Source: Litsea cubeba (taxonomy: Eukaryota; Streptophyta; Magnoliopsida; Laurales; Lauraceae). Taken from it: 64,000 nucleotides of DNA. Below the pieces are notes generated by a model. The model was not told where the DNA came from. It searched no databases and worked only from the letters and a program-made list of their open reading frames with translations. Shown here one piece after another: positions 37,601 to 51,700 of the stretch (the stretch's first letter is position 1; each line of letters starts with the position of its first letter). The stretch is taken from the NCBI GenBank assembly GCA_012931725.1, contig CM022951.1, positions 14,988,611 through 15,052,610 on the forward strand. The letters are read 5' to 3'. A program made the translations under genes and the position numbers.

Positions 37601-38275
37601 GTGCGCTCATGGAAAACAATATTCTTTGCAATTCGAATAGCACTTGTGTTATCTCCATACAACGGTGTAGGGTCTTTGGTGAGGATGCTGAATTCTCGAA
37701 GAAGGCGACGCAACCATATGACTTCGCTGCAGGCAGAAGACAGAGAAGGACCCAAGGACATGCACCATCCGGTCATCGAGCGAGGAGTGTCGGGACATCC
37801 AGCCCAATCGGCATCAGCATATGCTGTCAATTGTAATGAAGAGGTGGAAGGGTAAAATAAACCACGATCCCGAGTACCCTTTACATATTGGAGAATTCGA
37901 TAAATAGCTTGAAGATGTGGTTTATGAGGATGGCCTATAAACTGGCTAACAGTCTGCACAACATGTGATATATCGGGCCGCGTCATGGTTAAGTAGAGCA
38001 GGCTACCAACCAAATGACGAAATATGGTAGGAACTGGGAGAGGATGCCATATACCAACCCAAAAGCTTAAGCTCTTAGGTGGAAGGCCCTTGAAGCCTTG
38101 CCAAAGGCATTACTTAGGCGATGTGGTTTGTGGGGCTTCACATTACCAACACTCCCCCTCACGAGCAAGCCCAACAGATTTCATGGACGGGCCTGCCACG
38201 TGGGCTACACAAGAACGAGGGGATCGGAACCCGCTCTGATACCATGCAATGATCAACAGATCCTTGTATTGAAGA

Positions 38276-38371
<96 letters not shown>

Positions 38372-41300
38372 GGAATTTGTCGTATCCTAAAGGGGGGACC
38401 GACTGTTGCTCTTTATACACAAAGTATTGCTCATGTTGGTAAAGTAAAGCCCCACATCCCACATCGCCTAAGTAATGCCTTTGGCAAGGCTTCATATATA
38501 CCTGTTTGGGCCTTCTACCTAAGAGCTTAAGGCGATGTGGGATGCGGGGCTTTACTTTACCAACAAGTTGCATGTATTTATCGACAAAAACTGTTTGGGA
38601 AACCTTATGATGAATCAGATCTAGAGATAATTGAACATACCCCCAGGGAAACCCTAAGGACCAAGGCATCTGGGTTTTGGACCAGTGGGACTCACTGTCC
38701 AATATACTCAAAGAGTCCCAGGCATGAGTAATTACAGGAACTTGGCATGAAGTTGTCTTGATCTGTGGGCCATAGAGAGGGGTCTGATGATGGATCAGCT
38801 CCATCAGTTTGAGGGTTTACCCTTAGGCGACCGTGAGCTTGAGGTCTGATCTGGAATTGCTCAAGTAGGACCCACTAGATTTTACATCAAGGTGTTACAG
38901 GTGTGAAACACTTGTATCTCTAGGTTGTGTGTGTAAATGTGGTCTGGGTGGACTCTATGAAAGGGGATAACCCTGGGCTTTGTATGTGATTGACATCTAA
39001 TCTTCCTATTTAGATTAACCAAGGCCTTATGTGGATTATAATTAATTATGTGGACTGTTGCATTGGAATTTTAGTGTAATATTCTACTCATGACTGGAAG
39101 TGGGGCAGCAACAAGTAAATTGTGTAGGGGGCTGGGCCCACAATGCTGATTATATAGATTATTAATAATGCTGAGTTATGGTTGATGTGTGATTGTGAGA
39201 TATTGTGCACTGGATCCCAGACATGGGATGTTGGACTTGGTGTTCGGATAATTGATGGCTTCTGGCCATGGTGGCCGTTGTATTGGCTGGTCCTTGGTGG
39301 ACGGGAATGATGAGATAAGGCCATGGTGGCCGGTAGACGTGTATAATTAGCCTTGGTGGTGTGGTAAGGTGCATGGGGCACGAGTATGTAATTGAAGGGG
39401 CTTTTAATAGTACTTGAATTGTTAATTGAAATTTGTACGTTTATGTGATACTATGTGTTGTGTTGTTAATTAGGAAAATTCATTCACCAGTATTACTGAT
39501 GTTGTGTTGCCCCTTCAGGTAATCACGTTGCGGGTGGGCCAGAGCAGAATGACGTTCAGCACGTAGATTTCGGCATGCGTGGCTGAAGAGAGAGAACTGA
39601 AAAAGTTCAAATAGTTGATAGAGGGATTAGCCCTTGTTTAGGGAATTTTATTCAATGTTTTAGGTCATATTTGAATTGAGTCAGAATATGGAAATTTGAT
39701 TATTCAGAGATTATTGATATTGTTTGACTTTTATAATTTAATTAGAGCTATATTTTTGAACTAAATGCCTGATTCCTTGTGGAAGTTATTTGATGAATGC
39801 GTGGTGAATATTGCTAAATAATCACGATCCAGAATCCGACAAGGCCCCGGAATTTGGGTCGTGACATATATGATTATAAAATAACAATATTGATCTATTT
39901 GTCCACGATATATTCATGTTGGTTAGCTATCAAGTTAGAAACTAATTAAATGCTAATAATCAAATAGTGTCATCAAGATTTCATCACTGTAATCCATTTC
40001 TAAATTCTAAATTCATATAATCAATTTAGCATAGCTACATGACACACATCATATATAAAGTAGTGTTTAAATAAAGTAAACTTTACAATTCAAACACAAA
40101 TGACTACAACTTGTATCAATGAAACATGTGTTTTTTGTAGAAACTTGGAAAACAAAGATCTAAAAGTTAGAATGTATTTGGATATGATTTGGTACGCCCA
40201 CTAAAGTAAACTTTACAATTCAAACACAAATGACTACATCTTTTATCAATGAAACATGTGTTTTTTGTTGAAACTTGGAAAACAAAGATCTACAAGTTAG
40301 AATGTATTTGGATATGATTTGGTACGCCCACTTTGAGAAAAACCAATTTTTTTTTAAAAGAAATTCTCCAAAATTTTGAAAAAAAAAAAAAAAAAAAGAG
40401 AGCTCAAAACCATTTGGGATTGATCTATGAGAAACATAGATCTACAAGTAAGAATGCCTTAAGATGTGATTTGCATCGGAATCCCCTCGGTGCCCACAAT
40501 CTCCTATGGACCATCGACGTCTCCGCTTTGTCGCCAACTATCCCATCATCAGTGTCATACCAAAAACTTCATCACCACCATCTTTTGACATTGATGCCAA
40601 AGCGCTCTGCTGCTTACACTATTCAGACGAGATGTGGCCAATCTCAATGCACTTGTAGCAACAGATGTTTTATTGCCCCATTTGGCCGGCTACCTCGTCA
40701 TTGCGATTCTTCGATCCGGGCTCTTAGAATGGTGTGAAGGGTCCAAGGCCCATATGATTAGCAATGGCAGGCCTTAGACTGTTGGAGAAATGGGTCACCA
40801 ACTACAACTCATTCAAGTCCTTATGCATGGCGATTTGGTGAAACTCTTCCGTGTATTCTTCAATTGTTCAGTCCCCTTGTCAGAAATGTTGTGGTCAATG
40901 GAATAAGGGCTGCACATAATTGATAGAAAGGAGGGCTTCACACATTAGGGACTTCATCTTCTCCCATGATGTCAACTTGCGCTTCGCGCACCTCTCTCTT
41001 GTTGCCTTAGCCTGCGCCCACCAAGCCAAAGTTCAGCCTCGCAATCGCATGGCCACTAGCTTGACCTTGCGCTCGTCAGGGATCTCTTGATATTTGAAGT
41101 CGGCTCCATGGCTTCAATCCACACCATGAAGTCATCTCCATGGAAGCGATGTGATCAAAATAACGGCTGCGGCAGGCAGGCAATGACCAAAATACTACAT
41201 AGCGGGCGAAACGTAGCGGTGTAAATTTTTTAAATCTTGTCTAGCAACCAATCTAGTGTTTTTTTAGTGATTTGAAACCATATTGAGGGTAGAGATAGCA

Positions 41301-42747
41301 TTAGGAAAGTCTATTAAGGAGAAGAAATACAAAAAAAAAAAAAAAAAAAAAAACAGTGTTTTAAATTAAAATTGCTCTGCTCTTACTAGGTTTTAGACCG
41401 TAGTGCCACTATATTCAAAATAGCGTATCGGCCTCAATCGCTACAGCCGATAATGCGGCCGCTACATAGCTATTTTGAACCATGCTGGCATCTCAATCTT
41501 AAATTGTCTCCCAGGATTCTTGTCTCCTTCGCCTACAATGATCACCACGTGGGATTCGCCAATGAAAGGGATTGACGATTTGACGTCACTTCTATCGGAA
41601 TCATCCTCTTAACTTGGATTCATAGGTTGCCTATTTGTTGCTAGATCTGCGAGCTATCAACATCGATGTACCCATACAAATCCTCTTATCACACACCCGC
41701 ACCACAACCTATGCCTCTCCCACTATAGAAGGTGTTGGCGACGACAGCGGGCAGGAGCAGTAGCTCTGATACCGCCTTACGTAGTAAAGGGTATCAGCAG
41801 ATCCCATAGGCAGCAACCAGTTGCTGTAGGATTGCTGTAATAAACAATATTTGGACTATTCTTCACTCATCATCATCATCATCATCAAAGCCTTGTCCCA
41901 CCTATGTTGGGGTATGACTATTATTCCCTATGGAAGCAAAATACAAGAATCTCAAATGGAATGAATGCTCGCATTACCAATTTCCATGAAACATATTACA
42001 TGTAATAAAGGAAAGAGAAGAAGGTTTATAGAAGAGTAAGACAAAAAAAAAAGGCTTAAAAAGCCTTTTATTCCAAGACTATGAACATAGACTGTGCACC
42101 TTTGTGATACAGTCGACTGATACACGTTATAAAGACTAAGAACATTGAAAATCAATCATCCTCGTCACACCACGATTACTAATGAATTCAATTGGACAAC
42201 TAAATGGGGAGAAAAAAAAAAGTCAATTTCTAGAAAATTCTACTGGCTAGAACATCCAGACCAGTCTGGACATTTTCAGCTATGGGACCCAAATGTCCCA
42301 CATATTGTGATGGTGGGCCACACTATTTGCATGCCAACCCCTGCGACCAACAGGTCGAGGACCAAAGTGGGTTCGCATCAATTGGGATCAAGGCCCAAAA
42401 GACACTATACATCCTGCCTATTTGCTGATTTGAGTTCAGAAATTTTAGAATTACAAGGACCACCCCATTGTCTATGGAAATATTAAAACAGCCCCTGAAT
42501 ATTGTGATTTCTGCAATTCTTGAGCTTATTGGGTTCCTTAATTCAACTAAACTCCTCACATGTGGGTCTAGAACCCATGTACTTGATCATACGCCTCCAA
42601 ATACGCTACAGCTTGTTCAAAAATGTGATCTTCAGTCATATTCTAAGAAGCACGGACACGGACACGGGACAAGGACACACCACGACACGGACACGCCGAC
42701 ACGGCATTTCTCAAAAAAGTAGGACACGGACACGTTCGGGACACGTT

Positions 42748-42785
<38 letters not shown>

Positions 42786-45700
42786 TATCTAATCATATAT
42801 TAAAAGATGCTATCATTTTAACTTTGTAATCAATTTAGCAATCAAATAAGTTATGACCTTTTACAAACAGCCCCCTTTTCTTTTCATTTTTTACTCTAAT
42901 TTTATTATTTTAACTTTGTAATCAATTTAGCAAACAAATAAGTTATGACCTTTTACAAACAGCCCCCTTTTCTTTTCATTTTTTACTCTAATTTTATTAT
43001 TATTTTTCCAATTAAAAGAGGCCAGCGTGTCCCCAGCGTGTCCGAAATATTAAAAATAAAAAAACTAATCAGGACACTCTTTTGGGCGTGTCCGACACGT
43101 GTCGGAGTGTGTCCGTGTCCGACATGTGTCAGACACCGACACTCTGGCCCCGGAGAAGTGTCCGTGCTTCCTAGGTCATATTTGTGCCATCCACTTCACT
43201 ACCAAGTTCAAGCAAGATAATGGAACTATGAAGTAAAGAAGGCGACACATCAGAAGTGTATTAATTATTTTACATAATTACAAAGAGTGCTACAAAATGG
43301 TTGGAAATAAATGATGGTAAAATTAATGAGGCCATTGGAAAACCTTCATAAATGGCTGATTTTAAGGGGCCCATTGGCCAACACCGGGTACTTAAAAGGC
43401 CAAAAGGCCTGTGTCTTATTTTGAAAGCAGCAGAGAGGGTCCTGGTGCTGAAGTTGTAAAGCCGTAGAGGATCACCCATTATTATAACCGTCTGGGTTCC
43501 TCTAGATAGTAGTGGATCTGGATTCCCCTCGAGATAACCCAATACAAAAAATTTGGTAGCTGGGTCCTTATTGTCTTTTAAGAAACAGTACTTTGATTCA
43601 GTCAAAACATCTAAGAAACAGACACAGTAGTGTTATAAATGGTGATCTGTAAAAAACCAAAAACTGGAGGTGGTTTAAACAACAGAGAAAGCAGGTGGTA
43701 GTATTCAACTTTCCCTAAATGATAGTTCCCTTAGATATTAAATGCTTACCTTTCAATAGAATCTGCCACATATTCCAAAGAATCACTCATGGATGCAAGC
43801 AAAATGAGCTTGTGATCATCACGAATCAGATTCTCCTGCACAAACAATGGAACAAAAGCACTTCAATTATTTAGTTCAAAGCATTGCTCTATAACACGGT
43901 CAGAAATTTTTTTTTTAAGTCAACAAACATTATAACACATAAATGCTGCAACCACCTGTGTTAATAATTATCACTCATACCCACTTAAGGAAAAGGTTGA
44001 TGGCCCACCAAGGGGAAGGGGTAGGCTAAAGAGGACGTGGATGGAGGTTAAAAAATATATGTGAAGAATTGCAACTTATCTGGGTATTTGGCTCAAGATA
44101 GATCGGAATGGAGAAATAGAATTCATGAAGCTGACCCCAACATAGTTGGGACAAGGCTTTGATGATGATGATGGCGACCCAGTTATGGAAAAATTATGAA
44201 AAATGGAAACTGCTACCAGAATACTATTATTTGAGATTTAAAAAAAAAAACTATTATTTGAGATGATATGGAATACATAATTGGATCCTCTGCTAAATAA
44301 ATTGAAGAAAGCTTTTACAAGAAACAGGTACCTGCTTGATAGGACGCAAATTCAGCAGTAGATCGCTCATTTCTGTTTCCACCTCAACAGCTTTGGCATC
44401 CACATCACTACTTTCCAGATTTGGCAGGCCCAGTGAATTAGGTAAACAAGCACTAGCAGGATCATTTCGCATCAAGCTCTCAATATCATGCCTTCCAATA
44501 AGCATATAACTCTGCTTCTCCAGAACAGCCTAGGTAGGAAAAAAAAAAAAAGATAGATCATCCTGTCACCTAATGATAGCCCTTCATAAGAATACCAATT
44601 TCCTTTATACACATCAGAAAACTTGAATGATTTGTAAGAATACATACAAGAAAGGGAAACAATCCAACTCCCTAACACTCACTACCAACAATGAATTGGC
44701 ACAAGCCCCTATCTAACATTGTTACTCACCGTTGGATTGAAATCCTAAAACAAATGATGCTTTCTAAAACTATTAAACGTGAGGGCTATGGATCAAGGGG
44801 TTAGGATGATCTAACGAAGTTGAGATTTTGCACGCATGTAGGTCCATCCAGATCTTTTGATCCCCAAGTTTGCCATGATTTGCGTGGCCCCAGATGGGCC
44901 CCACAAGGGAGTCCACACAGAGGGTCAATGAGACATCCACATCAGCACGCCATACATAGCGCACCTCATTGTGGGACCCAATTAGGGATGGGGACTGTTG
45001 GATAGAAAGTTCTTAATGTTTCCTACCTCTCTGCAAAGTTGAGTCCCATTATATCATCCTAACCCCTTGATTGAATAGTTTATATTAAAAAAAAAGTCGC
45101 TCAATCCATCAGTCCAATACATTTGGATCAGTGCAAAACCAAGGGAGGTCCATGTGGGCAGTCCACTTAGATGGATCACCATGTGGGCCCCACTAGGGTC
45201 GTTGTGGGGCCCACCAGGAGGCCCACATGGGGTTGGGGCTGTGGGGTATTTGAATATGGGTGGGCCTTACTGGTTTATGGTGATGGGGCTCACATGATCA
45301 CCCTAACCCGTTTATCAACGACACACAAACTTTCACTGTAAAAGATGGGTGCACAAGTGATCCAACGGTCCAATCTATTCGGATGGGTGCTAATACTCTA
45401 GTAACTTATCTCCACTCCCCCAACCTTGCAAGAATCCTATTTGCTACATCTGACTCAAAACCAGCATTTTGTTCTAGAATTTCTCAAGAAAATGAAATCT
45501 ACCACACTATGGTTACTAAGCCATTTTCAATTTCACCAACAGATTCTCTACTCACCAGTGCACTAAACTTGAACTCAAAATGTTCTAACTATGATATGCT
45601 ACTTTTCAGTCCTTATTCTTGAATGACTTTCTACAAAGTTCTGCCTCTTCATATATTTTGCTTTTTATCTGACTCATTAGTACCACATCAACTTTGAACA

Positions 45701-48700
45701 TCATACATGATTGGACTTCATCTTGGATATCTGTTTTTATGTTACCAACAATCAAGGCTAAAAGCGAACACTTATTGCCATCTAACTCCATCTATGAACA
45801 TCATACCATGGGACTTCCATGACACCCTATCAAATTGGCCAGTTCAAGACTCCAATTCGTCAGCTTTGATGCCAATAACCCAGTCTTTGTAACATTCAAT
45901 TTTCAACAGACTCTTCTTCAAAGCACCTCAACAATGCCTTGATGTTCATAACGTCTTTTTTATTTTTATGAAAGTAAAATTTTATTAAGGCAAAAGGCGC
46001 CCAAAAACTTGATTATCTTGTAGCTCATCGGATATGGCTCTTTAAGGGATGAGTGCTGTGAGATGAAGTATTTCCCAACAGCGTGTTCCCCCTTTCTTCC
46101 TACGGTAGCTAAGAAGCATTAGTTAGATATGTTTCCAGTCTGAAGGGAGCTTAGAGGGAAGTGCTTTCTAGTGGATATGCTTTTTAGGATTTTATTATTT
46201 TCTTATGGAATGTCCCTTTATATCTAGCATACGTGAACCCCATTTCCCATAGCTATCTACTAGCCTCTTGCACACTCATTCACCCACCACACACCACACA
46301 CACACACACACTGTGACACAGTGATAACCTCACTTTGCTGCACATTAGATAATTTAAATTAAAGTAAAAACCCACCTCCATGTATGATGTCCGACATCTT
46401 TCATAGGCACGTTCAAGAAATGTCTGCACATACTCTGCAAGGTCACCAGCATATTTGGGCATTGCTTGTGCCCAGCCAAGCACCTAAGGTTATATATAAA
46501 CTGGCAATGAGGAAGTCTTAAAAATAATTATAATAAACTATATAAAAGAATATTTATATATTCTCAGATCGAAATGCCATAGAACTTTTAATGCTTGGTA
46601 AAAAAAATGTCCTTGAAAAGAAATTAAAGTTTACCTCCTTCGCCAAGAAGTCAATGGCCAGAAGACCTTGCAACACAGGACGGCCATTCTCGATTAATGG
46701 GGTATAAGTCGGAGTTGGGTGTGCACGAGGCCGAAAAGCAGCAGGACCTGGCAGAATATTTTCATGTAGTTGAAATTTGACGGCTAAGATTAAACAAAAA
46801 CTTCAATGCCTATATCTGCGGTATATAAATTTTGTAAATGAGCCCAAAATCACAGTATGTCCAACAGTACTGTTTTTTATCCCCTAGCAACATTAAGCAG
46901 TATTTTCTGGTCATTCAGAAAAAAATGTGAAACATATTTATTTTTTCACATTATCACCTGAAGATGGTTTATAATAATTTCTTATAAGGATCTAAATACC
47001 GTGCTCTCAGAGCAGCCTAGCTTGTCATGATTCATTGGTACCTTGCAAGTGAATATGTGCAAGAAATGAACCGCAAACTTTCAAATATATTATTAGTTGT
47101 AACAATGTCACCCTGACAACCTAACATTTTCTGGATATGGTACTGACTAAAACAAGTAACAAGCGAGTTGTGTATACATAGAAAAATCCTGTACAAATCT
47201 TACTCAGAACAAACAAGTAATATGCACGTCAATAGTTGTCAAGCAAGAGACAATAGAAATCAATGCAACTTCCGAACAGTATTACCGTGAAAAACCAAGT
47301 ATAAGCATTTCAATATTTGTATTAGATTTCAAAATAAGAAAACATGCAATATTATTTTATCAACCACAACACAAAATCTAAATTAGAAAGGGAATATTTC
47401 AAAAAAGTAAGAAACTTTTGGCCCATTTTCAAAATAGTACATGAACATTTGAATATTTCAAAAAAGTATAAAATTCGACAATTCTTTCAATCAAGTCCTC
47501 TCCATAAGTTGTTTTTTTTCTTTGAGAAATGACAAAAATAAGTTTTCCACAATTCTTTCAATCAAGTCCTCTCCATAAGTCTTTTTTGAGAAATGACAAA
47601 AATACCCTTCCCTTATGACATGTTTTTGTCTTTTCTGAACCTCTTTCCTCCCTAAAACTGCCCATTTTGATTTTGATGATCACAACCATTTAATGAAGCG
47701 AGTTTTTTAGTCATTACGAATACCCTTGTTTAACCATCCATGCATAAAGGTACTTGAAGTGGGCCCCATGACATCATTTGGGTTGGACTTGGTCATTTCT
47801 CTTAAATGATTTATTAAAGGAAAATTTTGAAAAATGACAAGGGTATTTTTGTCAAGGTACCTCACTTTTCTCCAAATGCAGTGGAAATATTTGTCAAGAA
47901 GAGCAACAATATAAATTTATACAAGTTTCTACAATCCTGCAAGAAACACTTTGAATTTGTTTGGGCTAGTCAACTGCATTGGGCTTCCCTACCTTCCATG
48001 GAAGAAGTACTATAAAGTAAGCAGTTCCAATGCCCAGCTACTTTAGAGGCTTTAAGCATGGAAATTGGGCCATAGACAACAAAGGAGTTTTCAAATGTTA
48101 AGCTGAATGACATTCTATGGAGTGCAGTTCATCTAAGAGAAGAGGATGGTTCCTTGGTCCCCTTCTCCACCTGATACTGTAAAACTTAATGTGGATAGAG
48201 CTTCAAGAAGAATACCAGGACAAGCGGGAATAGAAAGGGTAAAAGGGAGATGCTGTCTATAAAAATTCTAATGAGGTGGAGGTCTTGCAATCTTTAAGAC
48301 CTATAAGGATCATTTAGGGATCTTTTAGGGTTGGGTGATCACGGAAAGTGACTCAGCCAATTCTCATGGGTATCCACAGTGAGTCAATACCTTGCAAGTT
48401 CCAATTTTGTTGTAATGAGATCAAGGTGCTGGCTTCCCATCTTCAGGTGAGGTGGCGTGTTGTCACAAGGTTAGATCATCTAAAAGCATGGGTGGACTGG
48501 CATCTCTCATGTAATTGTTTGCATTCTCTGAATCTAATTCTCTTATATCCAGATTTTCTCGTTTTGGAAGCTTTATACTGTGTTATTTCATTTTCTTAAA
48601 AAAGCTTTACATGATTAAAAAAATAATAATATATACGGGCCATAGATTAGTATAATATTGACAAAAGAGGCTTGATATTATGGCAATAGCAGCTATGGCA

Positions 48701-51700
48701 GAGAAATTCATCTAAAAAAGGAGGAACCACTGAACCACTCAACTCATGAATAGGTAAGTTATGTACTTGCCAAAGCAAGTGCCAAAGTCCCAATTATAAA
48801 TCTGACTGTCGTGGGATATTGAAAACTCACAATTCCAGAAATTCTAGAAATTGCAGAGATAAGAAAAAAGGGACTCGACGAAATCAACGATTATTAACCT
48901 CAACTACATGATTCATCCCTAAAAAAAGTTCTCAATCTCATAGGATAAGATGACCGATATGAGGAGAAAAACAAAGAAAAGTGCGCTTTATGGGATAAAA
49001 TTCTGAAACTAAAAAATTACTGTAGCTGTTACTGTGTGTACTGCAGAATTGACAACCCTATAAAGAGTGAAAAACAATCCTAAAAACACTTAAATAATCC
49101 AAACCACTTATCAATCTTCTATAACTAGTTTCCTAACCAATAATAGTTCTAATTACATCAAAACTACTTCAAATAAATCAGAAAAAAAACCAAAACATGA
49201 ATACTTCAGTGGGAACGTCCAGAGCCTTTTTGTACATTTGGATCTGTGGGGCCAGATGCCCACCATCTGACGAAGTGGACCCCACCAGTATCATACTCTT
49301 ATAAGCGAGTAAGAGGGGATAGGCCCTTCACGAGTTGGGGTTGTTTTGGCCCATTTGAATGATGCACAAAAAATCCCGTTAGCTGTATTTTACAGCAATT
49401 TCCTACCATTTACAGAAAACACTCAGCAGTTATCTTTTTATTGCCACTCTGACGTAAATTTTATCAAACATTTGGGACTATTTGGGGCCCATTTTATCTG
49501 AGTTCACTTAGAAAGGTGTCAGTTCCCACAGGCCCAATTACGAGCACCAAATATTTGAAAGCACAATCCATAATTGATCAATGCCAAATATTTGAAATGT
49601 GCGAATTGATCAAACACAGCAAGCACAATCAGTTGGCTTTATAATTCATTAAAATGGTGTTATTACACAGCTTAAAAATAACATAGCCCAATGCACGTTT
49701 CAGGGATTCTGAAATAGTTTTTACTTGATATAGCTTGCTGGACACATTTTCGATAGTCTACAAATATTGCCGGCAAGAAATGATCCTTCAGAAAGTCTCC
49801 ACAAAGGCCTGCAGTCCATCATTCCTGTAAATTCAGCGCCCACAATATCAAGTTAACAAGGAATCAAAGGCGCACACAAGGAATAATAAAAATCCATGAT
49901 TTATAGGTTCACTGATTTGAATAGTGAGTGGAGCACAATCCTTTCGCAACTTGTACATCAGGCTTTAGAAAGTATATATTATAGAATGTGAAAATAAAAC
50001 GAAAATAATGCAAGTCGCATGAAGTTAACAAAATTTAGTTAAAAATCAATTACTTAGTATGGTAGTTATGACTGTCTGGTACATGTGCAAATGATAAGCA
50101 TGTATCCAGAAGGTAGTGACCATTCTTTGAATAAAATAGAAATAGAAATAGAAATGTAGTGACACTAGTCTCCATAGAAAGCAAATACGAAGCAAAGAAA
50201 GAAAAGAATGTTGGAGTGAAAATGAGGAAAGGGATTGAGTGGATATGCCTTCCACCATTGTAACCCAACAAGGGCCAATTGGGAGCCATCTCCTAGAATA
50301 TTTCACAATCTTAAGGGCTGTTTCTTTGCACTCATGTACATAAGTAAATGTAGGACATAAGTAACATTTATGTATGGTCACGTTTCTTGCCCTCTTTACC
50401 CTTGCATGCATAAATTCAGGTTGTGAAAATGATGTGTACATGAGGCCATTTTCATATGAAAATTTTCACCTAAAGGGGTGAAATGATGCCAGTACAAAAT
50501 TATCACCTCTTTGGTCGAGAAGGTGCCGGTACAAAAGCCGCCTGAGATACGTGGTATCAAATCCCTCACCGCCTTTTTCTCCCAAACTCCTGTGGGCCCA
50601 AATTTAATCCGAATGTTTCAAATTTCCTTATTGACCCATTAACCCCAAAACACTCAGTTTTCTTTTTGCTACATTAAGGACTCGAACACACGCAACTCAT
50701 GTCCCTAACCAGCTGGGCTACAACTTGGGACAAAATCGTTCAGTTTTCATGTCTTAAACATTCATAGATTTTGAGATATATGAAGATTTTACATATGTAA
50801 TTCAAACTGTTCCATGTTGCTTATGCAAAGAAGGTGCTTCCAACCAAACATGGTATTGTGTTTCATAATTGTAAGTTGAAACAGACGCAAATTTTGCGTA
50901 TGTAAATCCAATTTTCATATGCCATGTGTAAAAGACATACGACAGTCTTTCTCGACAAGTTTAGTGATAATTTTGGTAGTTTCACTTGCATAGTTTCCCA
51001 AATTAGAGTGGGAAATTGGACATAAGATCCTTCATCTTGCTGTCAAATGGAAGCTTTGACTTGAGGAAAGGAAGGGTCGAACAGTTACAAAGTTTCTGCT
51101 GGAAAGTAAATGGAAATTTAGACTGTAAACAGTGTGGGGTTCGTAGAGAGGAATTTCGAGCTGATGGGAGTATCATGCTACGTTATGATGACATTAGATA
51201 TTGATATTTGACAATGATGTGATGGGCATTTCCTTTTCCTGGCACATGGAAATTCAAAGTTGATGGAGCTTCTAGAGATAATCTAAGACCAGAGAGCATT
51301 GCTAGTCTTCTGCAAATGGTAGAATGTACCTCCGAAAATTGAAGATGAATATGACATTTGAGGTTGGTAGAGGAAACAAAGCAGTCACTTGCAATGGGCC
51401 TCTACTTCAAAATTCAAACTGAAGCATGGAGTTGTTGCACAAGAATTTATAGAAGTATATTAGATAGATTGCTTGGAACTTAGAATGTTCGCCCTCTATC
51501 CAAGTATCCCATTCATCTCCATGTACCCTATGTTGTGAAGGACGACGGCAACTTCATCGGCTTTTTTTTTTTTTTTTTTTCGAGCAGTAACAGAAACATT
51601 ATATTAAGAAAGAGGGGAAACCAAAACATGTATAAAAGCCTTATACCCAACACCAAAAAGAAAACTATTACATATAAAAAGAAATTAAAGGAACATCCCT

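Larger units (their letters stand above)
37090..38565 (-). mobile_element. Chimeric non-autonomous LTR unit (TRIM-like 5' part, copia 3' part)
   Basis: Read on the minus strand: an LTR-like block 38565-38245 starting TGTTGGTAAAG; a primer site TGGTATCAGAGC (38244-38233); a short leader; a G-rich purine tract just before 38151; a second TGTTGGTAA sequence from 38151 down to about 38040; a copia RT/RNase H fragment (38034-37411); and an LTR 37410-37090 starting TGTAGAAACAC. TGTTGG...CCCACATCG is the hallmark of TRIM LTRs. The two outer blocks share only their inner part (GAGATTGTGGAATTTGTCG and following). The outer flanks AGTCG (37085-37089) and AGTTG (38566-38570) differ by one C/T and may be a decayed target duplication. 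Confidence 0.6.
30662..39866 (-). mobile_element. Solo LTR of a Tekay/Del-like Ty3-gypsy element, split by later insertions
   Basis: The two outer edges, 9.2 kb apart, are flanked by the same five bases TATAT (30657-30661 and 39867-39871). On the minus strand the unit begins TGTCACGACCCAAATTCCGG and ends GGTATGGGATATTACA, so it starts TG and ends CA. TGTCACGACCC...CCGGGG with a GATATTACA-like end recalls Tekay/Del chromovirus LTRs. After removing the copia element and the TRIM/copia unit nested in it, about 2.3 kb remains, a plausible LTR length for that group. No second LTR or internal region was found, hence solo LTR. Family naming is from memory; the boundaries are seen in sequence. Confidence 0.7.

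Noticed and set aside
38098..38442. Frame with a run of alternating R and E
   Set aside because: Translation of the GA microsatellite.
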